DNA of 64,000 nt from JAAXIE01 sp965263155. GTDB lineage: Bacteria > Chloroflexota > Dehalococcoidia > Lucifugimonadales > JAAXIE01. A model generated the notes under the pieces. The model had not been told where the DNA came from. It saw only the letters and a list, made by a program, of their open reading frames with translations, and ran no database searches. Both the position numbers and the translations under genes were made by a program. This document shows, one piece after another, positions 44,057 through 51,524 of the stretch (position 1 is the stretch's first letter; every line of letters begins with the position of its first letter). The stretch lies in the NCBI GenBank assembly GCA_965263155.1, contig OZ253586.1, forward strand, positions 310,001-374,000, written 5' to 3'.

Positions 44057-45123
44057 GTGGCAGGCCCCAAGGGCTCCAGCAGGGCCTTGATGGAGGCAGC
44101 TTCGCCGGTATCCCCCAACTCCAAGCGTGCTCCCTCCTCGGCTGCGGCTGTCCTGACGTAGCCCAAGCCGAGCCTTTGGCCGTTGGCGGCCCCGTTGCTG
44201 GGTAGGGGGCTGACGGAGGTGACCACGCCGACTTCACGGTTGTCCTGCATGAGTCGGGAACCTGATTGGACCGAGTCTGGGAGGGCTAGAGATACGAGGC
44301 GACGCTGAACTTTCTGGTAGGTGTCGAGGCGGGCGATAACCTCTTGGCCGATGTAGCAGCCCTTGGTGAAGCTGATGGCTGGCATCAGGCCTGCCTCCAG
44401 CGGGTTGTAGGCGTCACCCAGTTCGCTGCCGTGTGCGGGGACGCCAAGATCGACTCGCAGTGCTTGGTAGGCCTCCAGCCCCATGGGCCTAGCGCCTGCC
44501 TCGACGCTCGTCTGCCAGATCTGGGCGACGGCCTCCGCATCACCGGCGACATAGAAGTTGGGAAGGTTGCCCATGTTGCAACGCACGACATGTCCCGCAT
44601 TGCCGAAGGCGGAAGCGGAGTATGGAGGCACCTCGTCAACTGCTACGCCTGTCGCTGCGCCGGTAACCCTCGCGGCATCCGGCCCAACCAGACCCAGCAT
44701 GGCGGTATCGCCCGTGACGTCCTCCACGGTGATGTCTTCGATGATGGTGTACTTGTCCAGCCAGTCGATGATTCGCTGCTGCTGGTTAGGGCTGGTGAGA
44801 ATCAGGACGTGTTCTCCCAAGTTGGTCACGGTTATGAGGTCGATGATGCGTCCACGGTCGTCGGTGAGGACTGTGTTGGCCCCCTGTCCTGGAATCAGGC
44901 TTTCCACGGCGTTGGTGGAAAGACGGTGCAGCAGGTCCAGCCCGTCGCTCCCCGTGACCTTGAGCCTGCCTATGGCAGAAGCGTCATAGACGGCCGCTGA
45001 GGTGGTGGCCGACGAGTACTCCTCTTCGGGGTTGCCGTAGGACAGGGGCAACTCCCAGTCCTGCCATTCGCCGGTTAGTGAGCCGGAGGCTTGGGTGACC
45101 TCGTGGAGGTGTGATTTCTGCAT
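44053..45123 (-). CDS. Folate-binding GcvT/YgfZ-family protein
   Basis: A 356-residue member of the aminomethyltransferase fold. N-terminal DASAIGRLKVTGSDGLDLLH and VLTDDRGRIIDLITVTN; the diagnostic YgfZ-type motif KGCYIGQEVIARLDTYQKVQ lies at about residues 245-264, and a C-terminal beta barrel follows. The KGCYxGQE signature favours the YgfZ/iron-sulfur-maintenance or demethylase-like branch rather than true glycine-cleavage GcvT; no gcvH or gcvP is near. The IscA-type gene just upstream on the same strand supports an iron-sulfur link, though a terminator separates them. Confidence 0.85.
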   Translation of the reverse strand: MQKSHLHEVTQASGSLTGEWQDWELPLSYGNPEEEYSSATTSAAVYDASAIGRLKVTGSDGLDLLHRLSTNAVESLIPGQGANTVLTDDRGRIIDLITVTNLGEHVLILTSPNQQQRIIDWLDKYTIIEDITVEDVTGDTAMLGLVGPDAARVTGAATGVAVDEVPPYSASAFGNAGHVVRCNMGNLPNFYVAGDAEAVAQIWQTSVEAGARPMGLEAYQALRVDLGVPAHGSELGDAYNPLEAGLMPAISFTKGCYIGQEVIARLDTYQKVQRRLVSLALPDSVQSGSRLMQDNREVGVVTSVSPLPSNGAANGQRLGLGYVRTAAAEEGARLELGDTGEAASIKALLEPLGPAT

Positions 45124-45170
45124 GGTGGGTCCTCACCCTCGTACTGAATGGAGATGGGCCGGATAAACAC

Positions 45171-45208
45171 AAAGCACCATCTCGCATTGTAGCGCGAGAC
45201 GGTGCTTT
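45171..45208. terminator. Intrinsic terminator after the IscA-type gene
   Basis: AAAGCACC-A-TCTCGC pairs with GCGAGA-C-GGTGCTTT, a 14-bp stem with one A/C mismatch and an 8-nt loop, 24 nt after the stop on the minus strand; T-rich sequence follows in both directions. Confidence 0.75.
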
Positions 45209-45231
45209 TGGTTGCGACCTGTGGACGAAGG

Positions 45232-45585
45232 CTAGACGGCGAAGGAGTTGCCGCAGCCGCAGGCCTTGGTGGCGTTGGGGTTTTGGAACACGAACCCCTT
45301 GCCGTTCAGACCATCGGAGAAGTCCAACTCGGTGGACGCCAGATAGATGTATGCCTTCTTGTCGATTAGGATTTTTATGCCCTTGTCCTCGGTGACGCGG
45401 TCGTTGTCGCCGGGGTTGCCGTGCTCGATGCTGAGGGTGTAGAGGAGGCCGGAGCACCCGCCGCCCTTGACGCCGACACGCAGGGCGAAGTTGTCCTCTT
45501 TGCCCTCTTTCTGGGCGTAGACCCTCACCTTTTCGGCCGCCTTCTCGGTAACGCTAATCTCCAGAGTGCTTCCTGTGGTGACCAT
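45232..45585 (-). CDS. Iron-sulfur cluster assembly/insertion protein, IscA/ErpA/HesB type
   Basis: A-type carrier of 117 residues that delivers Fe-S clusters to apoproteins. The three conserved cysteines are visible: GVKGGGCSGLLYTL and the C-terminal CGCGNSF. The chain starts VTTGSTLEISVTEKAAEKV. ATG 45585 has GGAGG 5 nt upstream; the longer frame from 45663 has no family similarity in its first 26 codons. It stands in its own unit with a terminator, next to the YgfZ-like gene. Confidence 0.93.
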   Translation of the reverse strand: MVTTGSTLEISVTEKAAEKVRVYAQKEGKEDNFALRVGVKGGGCSGLLYTLSIEHGNPGDNDRVTEDKGIKILIDKKAYIYLASTELDFSDGLNGKGFVFQNPNATKACGCGNSFAV

Positions 45586-45690
45586 TAAAGCCTCCAATTC
45601 AGGCTTCCAAACTAAATGAATAGTGATTGCCGCCAGTATGCCCCACCGCTCCAGTGTGGTCAAGCGGGGATTGCCGCTGGGTATGCCCGG

Positions 45691-46191
45691 CTAATCGGGC
45701 TGATTGACGTCCAAAGAGGCCGCACAGGCTAGGTCGGGGAGCTGGCTCATGGGTAGGACGCGGCCGGTGGACTCGAATTCTTGGACCACGTCGCGGATGT
45801 CCTTGGGAATCTCCTTCTTGGAGCTGGAGGGGATGTCGAAGCCAACGTAGATGATCTGGGACTGGAGGAGGAGTTCTTCGGGGTTTTGGCGGTAAATTTC
45901 GCTGTCCATGATCATGCTGGTGTTGCCTAGGTGGGAGACGCGGGTGTGGAGGTCGAGCATTTCGTCGATGCGGGCGGAGGACTTGTATTCGAGGGTGGCC
46001 TTGGCGACGACGGTGTCGAAGTAGCCGGTCTCGGCGATGCGGTATATGGAATAGCCGAGATTGCGGAAATACTCGGACTGGGCGATTTCTAGGAAGCCCA
46101 TGTAGGCGCCGTAGAAGGCGATGCCTTGGGCGTCGCACTCGGCCCAGCGGACGCGGAGGGGGGTGGAGAAGCGGAAATCGGACTTGGGCAT
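45691..46191 (-). CDS. YbgC/4-hydroxybenzoyl-CoA thioesterase-family protein
   Basis: Hot-dog acyl-CoA thioesterase of 166 residues. The active-site signature VRWAECDAQGIAFYGAYMGF (about residues 14-33) matches the DxxGIVFxxxY pattern, and YKSSARIDEMLDLHTRVSHL continues the fold. A 40-residue C-terminal extension is longer than usual YbgC. ATG 46191 lacks a Shine-Dalgarno sequence. Upstream lies the 0.5-kb repeat and small-RNA locus 2 in the same direction, so its expression may start from that promoter. The acyl-CoA substrate is unknown. Confidence 0.85.
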   Translation of the reverse strand: MPKSDFRFSTPLRVRWAECDAQGIAFYGAYMGFLEIAQSEYFRNLGYSIYRIAETGYFDTVVAKATLEYKSSARIDEMLDLHTRVSHLGNTSMIMDSEIYRQNPEELLLQSQIIYVGFDIPSSSKKEIPKDIRDVVQEFESTGRVLPMSQLPDLACAASLDVNQPD

Positions 46192-46269
46192 GTTTAGTTG
46201 GGGCCAGAGGCAGTTGGCTGGCGGGGGTATGGTTGGGGTGAAATGGGGGCCGGCGTGGCGGCCATGGGG

Positions 46270-46600
46270 CCACTGCTGGCCGCACATTTGTAGCTGGATG
46301 TGGCGGCCACGGGACCACCGCTAGCCGCATATTTGTAGCTGGATGCGGCCACGTCCGTAGCTAAAAATAGATTTTTTGTATCTGAAACCGGTCTCATTGC
46401 CGCAGTGTTGTATCTGAGTCAGCTAGGGTTATGTGGCCGCATTTGGGGCTCGTTCGGCCGTTCCGAAGAGGGGCGTTCCGAAGGGTGCCGTCATGAGGTG
46501 CGGACTCGTAGTTGGGCGCGGCAGGGGCCATAGCTAAAATCATAGTTCTTGAATCTAAAATGCGCCGCGCGTGTCGCAGCGTCCTTTCTGAGCAGTTTGC
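46270..46600 (+). repeat. GTATCTGA-type intergenic repeats (locus 2)
   Basis: Related to the units at 5802-6105. Unit at about 46330-46450: TGTAGCTGGATGCGGCCACG, CCGTAGCTAAAAATAG, TTTTTTGTATCTGAAACC, GGTCTCATTGCCGCAG, TTGTATCTGAGTCAGCT. A second, more divergent unit covers about 46496-46600. At the left, CCGCA[C/T]ATTTGTAGCTGGATG is tandemly repeated about 46 bp apart (46279, 46325). No coding potential is evident. Confidence 0.75.
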
Positions 46601-46663
46601 CAGGTGGCACCGCATTTTCGCCTTATCGCTCCCTTGAATGGTCAGGGGGAAGAGTCAGGGGCT

Positions 46664-46714
46664 GAAAAAGAAAAGCAGGGGCGACCCTGAGGGGTCAGTC
46701 CCCTGCTTGCTCAC
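46664..46714 (-). ncRNA. Predicted small RNA / attenuated leader, copy 2
   Basis: Promoter on the minus strand: TGACA (46759-46763), 8 nt, TTGACC (46745-46750), 17 nt, TAATCT (46722-46727). The predicted RNA begins near 46715 and forms AAGCAGGGG (46673-46681) pairing with CCCCTGCTT (46700-46708), plus an inner GACCC/GGGTC stem, then TTTTCTTTTTC. Identity to copy 1 extends from the -35 upstream motif to about 15 nt past the T-run. The thioesterase gene starts about 470 nt downstream on the same strand. Confidence 0.65.
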
Positions 46715-46781
46715 TACTTTCAGATTAGCAGAGAGGGGGGTTGGGGTCAAGGTAAGGGTGTCAGGGAGGGGTCCGGATTCG

Positions 46782-46810
46782 TTGACAGTGGGCGGGGGTC
46801 TGCATATACT
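46782..46810 (+). promoter_or_regulatory. tRNA-Ile promoter
   Basis: TTGACA (46782-46787) and TATACT (46805-46810), spacer 17 nt. It fires away from the small-RNA promoter at 46722-46763, only about 20 bp away. Confidence 0.85.
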
Positions 46811-46846
46811 CGGAGGGAGGGTCAGCTATGGCCCTTTCTCTTCTTT

Positions 46847-46920
46847 GGGCCCGTAGCTCAGGTGGCTAGAGCGCAGTCCTGATAAGACTGAGGTCGATAG
46901 TTCGAGTCTATCCGGGCCCA
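46847..46920 (+). tRNA. tRNA-Ile (anticodon GAT)
   Basis: Cloverleaf with acceptor GGGCCCG/CGGGCCC, D arm TAGCTCAGGTGGCTAGAGC, anticodon stem-loop CAGTC-CTGATAA-GACTG (anticodon GAT) and T arm ATAGTTCGAGTCTAT. Discriminator A; CCA is not encoded; CTTTTT follows. Confidence 0.97.
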
Positions 46921-47062
46921 CTTTTTCGATTCTTCTCTCCGCCGATTGTCTCCTCCTAGGCATTGGGCGTATGTACGGTCCCGTATATGTGACCAGTGCC
47001 AGACGGTGCCTGTCCGGTTGCGGCCATTCGCCGTCCACCCAGCCGGAACTGACATTATAGTC

Positions 47063-47110
47063 GTATTCAGAATACTAGTGATTGACATTGTCAGCCTAGT
47101 GCGGTACTCT
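47063..47110 (+). promoter_or_regulatory. Promoter with two perfect inverted repeats before the QueC-like operon
   Basis: TTGACA (47082-47087) and TACTCT (47105-47110) with a 17-nt spacer. GTATTC-A-GAATAC (47063-47075) is a perfect 6-1-6 palindrome just upstream, and TGACA-T-TGTCA (47083-47093) a perfect 5-1-5 palindrome covering the -35 box. Both are well placed for repression by the operon's own XRE-type regulator (inference). The start near 47117 leaves only about 10 nt before ATG 47127, enough for GAGGGTGAT. Confidence 0.65.
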
Positions 47111-47126
47111 GGCACATGAGGGTGAT

Positions 47127-47759
47127 ATGGCAGAGTTAGACCGCTTTGAAAGAACTTTGAAGCCTGGGTGGCGGGCCGCCTACCGGCTCGCACGGGCGGC
47201 AGTCGCCTCTGACGAAGAGATTGGCGATAAGCTGGTTAAGACTCTCACCAAGACCCTTAGAGAGGGTGCCGGCGTTCCGGGACTTTCGGCAATGGTCGAA
47301 ATCGTCGCTGCCGCAGATGAGCTCTCTATTCTGGAGCAGTTCAATGCACTGGACGCCATCGTAAAAGGCCATGGTGACCGACATAGCAAGGTCGCGGCAG
47401 AGGTTGCGAAGTCTTTTCTCGTTCAGCCGAACATCTATGCTGGGGCTATTGAGCCTAACAGCGCAGTTCACCAATTGATTGCGGGAGTGTGCGTCGCCCT
47501 CGTGGAGCACTACTTTTACGCCAATGCCCGTCAGCACTTGATCACCGAGGGCAAAATTGCAGACCACGAAGGCGCCCGGCTTTGGCAGGCCCAAATAGAA
47601 CGATTGGTTCAGCCGGCAATTGAGAAGATCGCCGACCAACTCGCTGATAACCACGATGCCAAAGGCTTACGGTCTCCGAGAAGAATGGTGAGAAAAGAAT
47701 CTACCATTCGTCTTCTGGAAGAAGAACTGCTTACTCCGCAATACACTGGATCAACGTGA
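47127..47759 (+). CDS. Helical protein, first gene of the QueC-like/ImmA/PIN operon
   Basis: A 210-residue, almost wholly helical soluble protein of no recognised family. Blocks: AELDRFERTLKPGWRAAYRL, EIGDKLVKTLTKTLREGAGV, a predicted helical hairpin VEIVAAADELSILEQFNALD, FLVQPNIYAGAIEPNSAVHQ and VALVEHYFYANARQHLITEG. No catalytic motif is visible, so it is likely a partner or substrate of the enzyme encoded next. Its TGA overlaps the next GTG start (GTGA), meaning coupled translation and probably balanced amounts. Codon use looks less GC-rich than in the catabolic genes, compatible with acquisition. Confidence 0.7.
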   Translation: MAELDRFERTLKPGWRAAYRLARAAVASDEEIGDKLVKTLTKTLREGAGVPGLSAMVEIVAAADELSILEQFNALDAIVKGHGDRHSKVAAEVAKSFLVQPNIYAGAIEPNSAVHQLIAGVCVALVEHYFYANARQHLITEGKIADHEGARLWQAQIERLVQPAIEKIADQLADNHDAKGLRSPRRMVRKESTIRLLEEELLTPQYTGST

Positions 47760-49129
47760 CCGCTATGGCATATGGCTACGACTTTACCACCGATGCCCAA
47801 CCTGTGGAGCTAGACCCCTTCTTCTTCATGGATGGTCGTCGTTTGTCACGGGCGTTCTGCCAAGCGCTTCCTGTGAACCTAGCGGACCTTCTAGACGTGG
47901 TGATGGCTGTGTACGCCGCCGATCGTCGCTCGCCGCGTGACTTCAGGAGGACGGCAACGGGGCAACGGAGCATCCGTGTTCGCGTTGGGGTGAGGAGCCC
48001 TGATCTGTGGGCGAGCGCCGGGATGACCCACAAGCTTGAGGAGCTATTGTACTGGCTGAGTGAAGACGAGTGGACTTTTGAATTTGAAAGGCGCCACGCC
48101 ACGCCGACATCGGCAGAATCCGAGGGTTTTCTGTTTTCATTGCCACCTGAACCGCCTGCTACTGTCTCGTTGTTCAGCGGTGGCCTCGACTCCCTCGCAG
48201 GGCTGGTGGCACATGCCCAAGAAGGTTCGTCGGGGTCGGATGTACTAGTATCTGGGTACACCCACAACCGCTTGGCATATCAACAGCGCTTGCAGGTCGA
48301 CTCCTTAAGGTCGGTACGGCGGCTTGGTAGTCTCCCCCATGCTCCCACTGAGATACGCCATGTGGCCGTCCCTTTCGGCATTCGCAAACCACTCGGACAT
48401 CGAGAAGAGAAGGGCCAGCGGACGCGCGCGTTGGTATTCCTTGCCTTAGGCGTAGCGACGGCTTTTCAAGCGGGCACCGATACACTATGGATCCACGAGA
48501 ACGGGATCGGAGCGCTGAATCTTCCCCTGAATGAAACTCAACTGGGAACCGACAACTACAAAGGCGTCCACCCTCGATCGTTAATGATGGTCCAGAACTA
48601 CTTCAGCTTGGCGCTGGGCCAGTCAGTGCGTCTTAGGAATCCCTTCCTATTTTCTACTAAGGGTCAAATGTGCAAGTTCCTTGTCGGAAGCGGCTTCGCT
48701 GAGGTGGTGAGCCACACGATCTCCTGCGATGGCTTCTCACAGCGACTCCGCAACCAGCCTTCTCAGTGTGGCCACTGCACTTCGTGCATACTCCGCCGGC
48801 AGTCCCTCCAAGCCAGTGGATTGGAACAGTTCGATCGTGGATACCGCTACGATGTGCTCAGGCCCCAAAAGAGGTTGCCCGGGAAACATCTATACGACTT
48901 GGAAGCAATGCGCGGTCAGGTCTACAAGATCGGTCAGTGCCTTGCCTCAAAAGACCCGTGGGGTTCGCTATGCGCCTCTTTTCCAGAACTGGCGAGAACC
49001 CATGCTGAACTCATAGAACACTTGGATATGGGGAGCCATTCAGAGGTCAGCCGTCGTCTTGTGGATTTGTATCGAGCCTACGTCTGGGAGTGGGAGCGGT
49101 TCATCGAGGAACCTCGGCGGGCGGCATAG
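47756..49129 (+). CDS. QueC/QatC-like PP-loop ATPase
   Basis: A 457-residue enzyme whose second half is a 7-cyano-7-deazaguanine synthase-like domain. The PP-loop SGGLDS is at residues 141-146, a substrate-side HENG at 247-250, and a zinc site of four cysteines at 324, 338, 341 and 344 (QCGHCTSCILRR). True QueC is about 220-240 residues and begins with the PP-loop; the 135-residue N-terminal extension and total length resemble QatC and the QueC-like proteins of antiviral operons. It would bind ATP and a deazaguanine acid and modify an unknown target. It overlaps the first gene by 4 bp. Confidence 0.85.
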   Translation: MTAMAYGYDFTTDAQPVELDPFFFMDGRRLSRAFCQALPVNLADLLDVVMAVYAADRRSPRDFRRTATGQRSIRVRVGVRSPDLWASAGMTHKLEELLYWLSEDEWTFEFERRHATPTSAESEGFLFSLPPEPPATVSLFSGGLDSLAGLVAHAQEGSSGSDVLVSGYTHNRLAYQQRLQVDSLRSVRRLGSLPHAPTEIRHVAVPFGIRKPLGHREEKGQRTRALVFLALGVATAFQAGTDTLWIHENGIGALNLPLNETQLGTDNYKGVHPRSLMMVQNYFSLALGQSVRLRNPFLFSTKGQMCKFLVGSGFAEVVSHTISCDGFSQRLRNQPSQCGHCTSCILRRQSLQASGLEQFDRGYRYDVLRPQKRLPGKHLYDLEAMRGQVYKIGQCLASKDPWGSLCASFPELARTHAELIEHLDMGSHSEVSRRLVDLYRAYVWEWERFIEEPRRAA

Positions 49130-49137
49130 GAGGGCCC

Positions 49138-50385
49138 ATGCAGCAGCATGTAATCGAGACTATTAACCCAAGGTCTCTGGGACGACGTCTCCAAGAAGCA
49201 AGGAAAGCCCGTGGCTTCACACAGCGCGAGGTTGCTGAGTCTCTAGCAGTGGCCCGAACAACGATAACTGCGCTAGAGAAAGGTGAGCGACGACCGCGCC
49301 CGGCCGAGCTCATAAGTATGGCTCGACTTTACGGTCGCTCGGTGGGCGACTTCGTTGGTCCAAGAGAACCTGTGGAAGATTTCACCGTGCAGTTCCGGAC
49401 AGCAGTCAGCAGTGCACCCTCCTCAGACGCTCAGCAGGAATTGGGACAAGCAATTCAAGAGTTCCAAAACCTATGTGAGGATTACCTATATCTTGAGAAC
49501 CTAACTGGAGCATCAATCCGGCGGAGCTACCCATCCCAGTACTCCATTGAGGGGATAGCTCCGGAACATGCCGCTGAAGATGTGGCTTCAGCCGAGCGCA
49601 ACCGTCTGGGTCTTGGAGATGGCCCAGTCCTGCAGTTGCGGGAGACCCTAGAGAGCGATGTAGGGATGCGCATTTTCGCCATCGAACTGCCTTCTCGCGT
49701 GGCGGGTATCTTCTCCTACACAGAGGAACTCGGCGGCTGCATCGCTGTGAATGCCAGCCATCCCGAAGAGAGGCGGAGGTGGTCGATAGCCCACGAGTAC
49801 GGCCATTTCCTGACCAGACGATTCCAATCAGAGGTGTCTCTGTTGGGCGGCTACACTCGGATTCCTGCTTTTGAGAGATTCGCCGACTCCTTCGCTTGCT
49901 GTATGCTGATGCCGACTGTCGGTCTCCGTAGGAGATTCAATGAGCTATCCCGATCCGCTGAAGGCAGGGTCACCGTTGCGGATATCTGCAGAGTAGCCCA
50001 CCACTACTCGGTGTCAGTGGAAGCTATGATGCTTCGCTTAGAGGAACTCCAGCTGCTTCCTGGCGGCACTTGGGAGCGACTACGGGATAGAGGCTTCAAA
50101 GTCAGAGAGGCACAGGCACAGTTGGGTCTAACTCGTCGATCTCACAGCGATAGAGTTCTCCCCCATCGTTACCAGCTGCTGGCGGTCCGGGCCTATGAGG
50201 AGGAGAAGCTCACCGAAGGCGAATTGGCGCGACTTCTACGTGCTGACCGCGTATCAGCCAGACGGATAGTCCAAGATTTGACCAATCCTATACATCTCCT
50301 GAACGAAGGTGAGGCCGGATCGCTCTCCATTGACCTAGGGATCAGCGTAGCGGAGAAGTCTCGTGACCTGGGACAATCACCTTGA
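49138..50385 (+). CDS. XRE-family HTH plus ImmA/IrrE metallopeptidase
   Basis: A 415-residue fusion: N-terminal XRE helix-turn-helix (residues about 10-70, GFTQREVAESLAVARTTITA), a linker, then a zinc peptidase domain with HEYGH at 219-223 and the third ligand Glu246 in FERFADSFACCMLMP, all catalytic residues intact. The C-terminus (330-415) has a second possible HTH (KLTEGELARLLRADRVSARR). ATG 49138 has AGGAGGG upstream, 8 bp after the previous stop. Members of this family cleave repressors in phage and stress switches. It probably binds the palindromes in the promoter and controls the operon and the PIN protein. Confidence 0.88.
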   Translation: MQQHVIETINPRSLGRRLQEARKARGFTQREVAESLAVARTTITALEKGERRPRPAELISMARLYGRSVGDFVGPREPVEDFTVQFRTAVSSAPSSDAQQELGQAIQEFQNLCEDYLYLENLTGASIRRSYPSQYSIEGIAPEHAAEDVASAERNRLGLGDGPVLQLRETLESDVGMRIFAIELPSRVAGIFSYTEELGGCIAVNASHPEERRRWSIAHEYGHFLTRRFQSEVSLLGGYTRIPAFERFADSFACCMLMPTVGLRRRFNELSRSAEGRVTVADICRVAHHYSVSVEAMMLRLEELQLLPGGTWERLRDRGFKVREAQAQLGLTRRSHSDRVLPHRYQLLAVRAYEEEKLTEGELARLLRADRVSARRIVQDLTNPIHLLNEGEAGSLSIDLGISVAEKSRDLGQSP

Positions 50386-50948
50386 CGGATGCTCCAAACT
50401 TTCTTCTTCTAGACGCTAGCTGCCTGCTTAATCTCTACGCCACAAGGTTTCTGCGAGAGATTGCTGACACGGTGCCTTACCAGTTCGCGGTCTCTGACTA
50501 TGTACTTGAACAGGAAACCCTCTACATCTGGTGTCTAGGACCAGACGACACACGCGAGGAGCGTGTGCCTGTGGATCTTTCTCCGCTGGTAGGTGAAGGT
50601 TTAATTATTGTGATGCGCTTGGAACACCTGGAGGAGGAACTCACCCTCATAGATCTTGCCGTTTCAATCGACGACGGTGAGGCGACGACAGGCGCGCTCG
50701 CGTTCCACCGCGGGTGCTCAGTGGCAACTGATGACCGCAAAGCGCGCCGTGTTATTCGGGAGCGGTTTCCTACGGTTCCGCTCGTTTCCACCCTTGAACT
50801 GCTCAATCTGTGGGCTCAGAGCGGATCGGTCTCAAATATTGACCTGCAAGAGGCAATGATGTCAATGCAGACGGGAGCGAGCTATGTCCCCGGATACCGT
50901 GACCCCCTCTATTCGTGGTGGCGGGAGATCATCCATGGCAGCACCTAG
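50382..50948 (+). CDS. PIN-domain protein (DUF3368-like), likely effector nuclease
   Basis: A 188-residue PIN-like ribonuclease fold. The acidic cluster is visible: Asp11 in FLLLDASCLLNLY, Asp98/Glu100 in IDDGEATTGALAF and Asp117/Asp118 in VATDDRKARRV. TTG 50382 overlaps the preceding stop (TTGA), so translation is coupled. HTH-peptidase plus PIN pairs are recurrent toxin-antitoxin-like modules, where the HTH/peptidase protein controls the nuclease. Here that pair is combined with a QueC-like enzyme, which I have not seen described. The C-terminal 50 residues contain a Tyr/Trp-rich stretch. Confidence 0.8.
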   Translation: MTDAPNFLLLDASCLLNLYATRFLREIADTVPYQFAVSDYVLEQETLYIWCLGPDDTREERVPVDLSPLVGEGLIIVMRLEHLEEELTLIDLAVSIDDGEATTGALAFHRGCSVATDDRKARRVIRERFPTVPLVSTLELLNLWAQSGSVSNIDLQEAMMSMQTGASYVPGYRDPLYSWWREIIHGST

Positions 50949-51425
50949 GCGCGTTTTAACGTAACGGCCACCGTCCGGTGCGGGCGGGGTGTTGTTGAAG
51001 GGGTCGGGGTTGGGTGATACAAAGGCCGGATGGGTGTGAGGTCGATGATCCCGGTTGGGATGGTATATGCGGTATCGCCTACGGCTGCGGTGATCATGGG
51101 CGGCTCGCTGATGTACGTGGTGGTGGCGGTGGAGTTTGGGGCGGGTGAGCATTTCGGGCTTGCGTCGTCGTTTTGGACCGGGCTTGCGGTCAGCCGATGA
51201 CCTGCTCGCCAATAACGCACGCTGTGCGAAGAGTTTCGAGAAGGGCAACCTGCCCCGGCCCCCGGGCCCGTACTTGCTGCTCTCCGACCCAAACACCTCA
51301 GTAGACTCGCCGAAGGGCAGATTGGTGGCAACCGCGATGGGGCCCGATAGCGGTTGCTGAAGACCTCAGAGATCGGCGCGGGACAGAGAGGCGAAGCCCA
51401 ACTCGTTGGTGACGGGCAGCTTAAT
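50949..51425. other. Noncoding or degraded region after the operon
   Basis: No convincing gene. A 55-codon frame at 51030-51197 (plus) is hydrophobic (MIPVGMVYAVSPTAAVIMGG, then LMYVVVAVEFGAGEHFG) and may be a gene fragment or a very small membrane protein. The rest shows no family similarity. Confidence 0.35.
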
Positions 51426-51465
51426 CCGAGGACTGATGGCCCTCCGCAGGCTCATCAGTCCTCGG
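51426..51465. terminator. Hairpin between operon end and alpha/beta hydrolase gene
   Basis: CCGAGGACTGATG pairs perfectly over 13 bp with CATCAGTCCTCGG; the loop itself can form GCC/GGC. It is placed between convergent units and has no T-run. Confidence 0.6.
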
Positions 51466-51524
51466 TCGTCCCTAGCCTACATGAGCGCGCGTATCGGGAT
51501 GGCGGTGGTGCTTCCGCTCCCGCC

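Noticed and set aside
46826..47193. Minus-strand frames over tRNA-Ile and the operon promoter
   Set aside because: They overlap a certain tRNA and contain no recognisable protein motif.
47756..49129. Calling the PP-loop protein a housekeeping QueC
   Set aside because: It is about twice QueC length with a long N-terminal extension, no other queuosine genes are nearby, and it sits in an operon with HTH-peptidase and PIN genes.
51240..51275. Sequence CGGGCCCGTA resembling the tRNA-Ile ends, as a possible attachment-site copy
   Set aside because: The match is only about 9-10 bp and GGGCCC is palindromic; not longer than expected by chance in GC-rich DNA.
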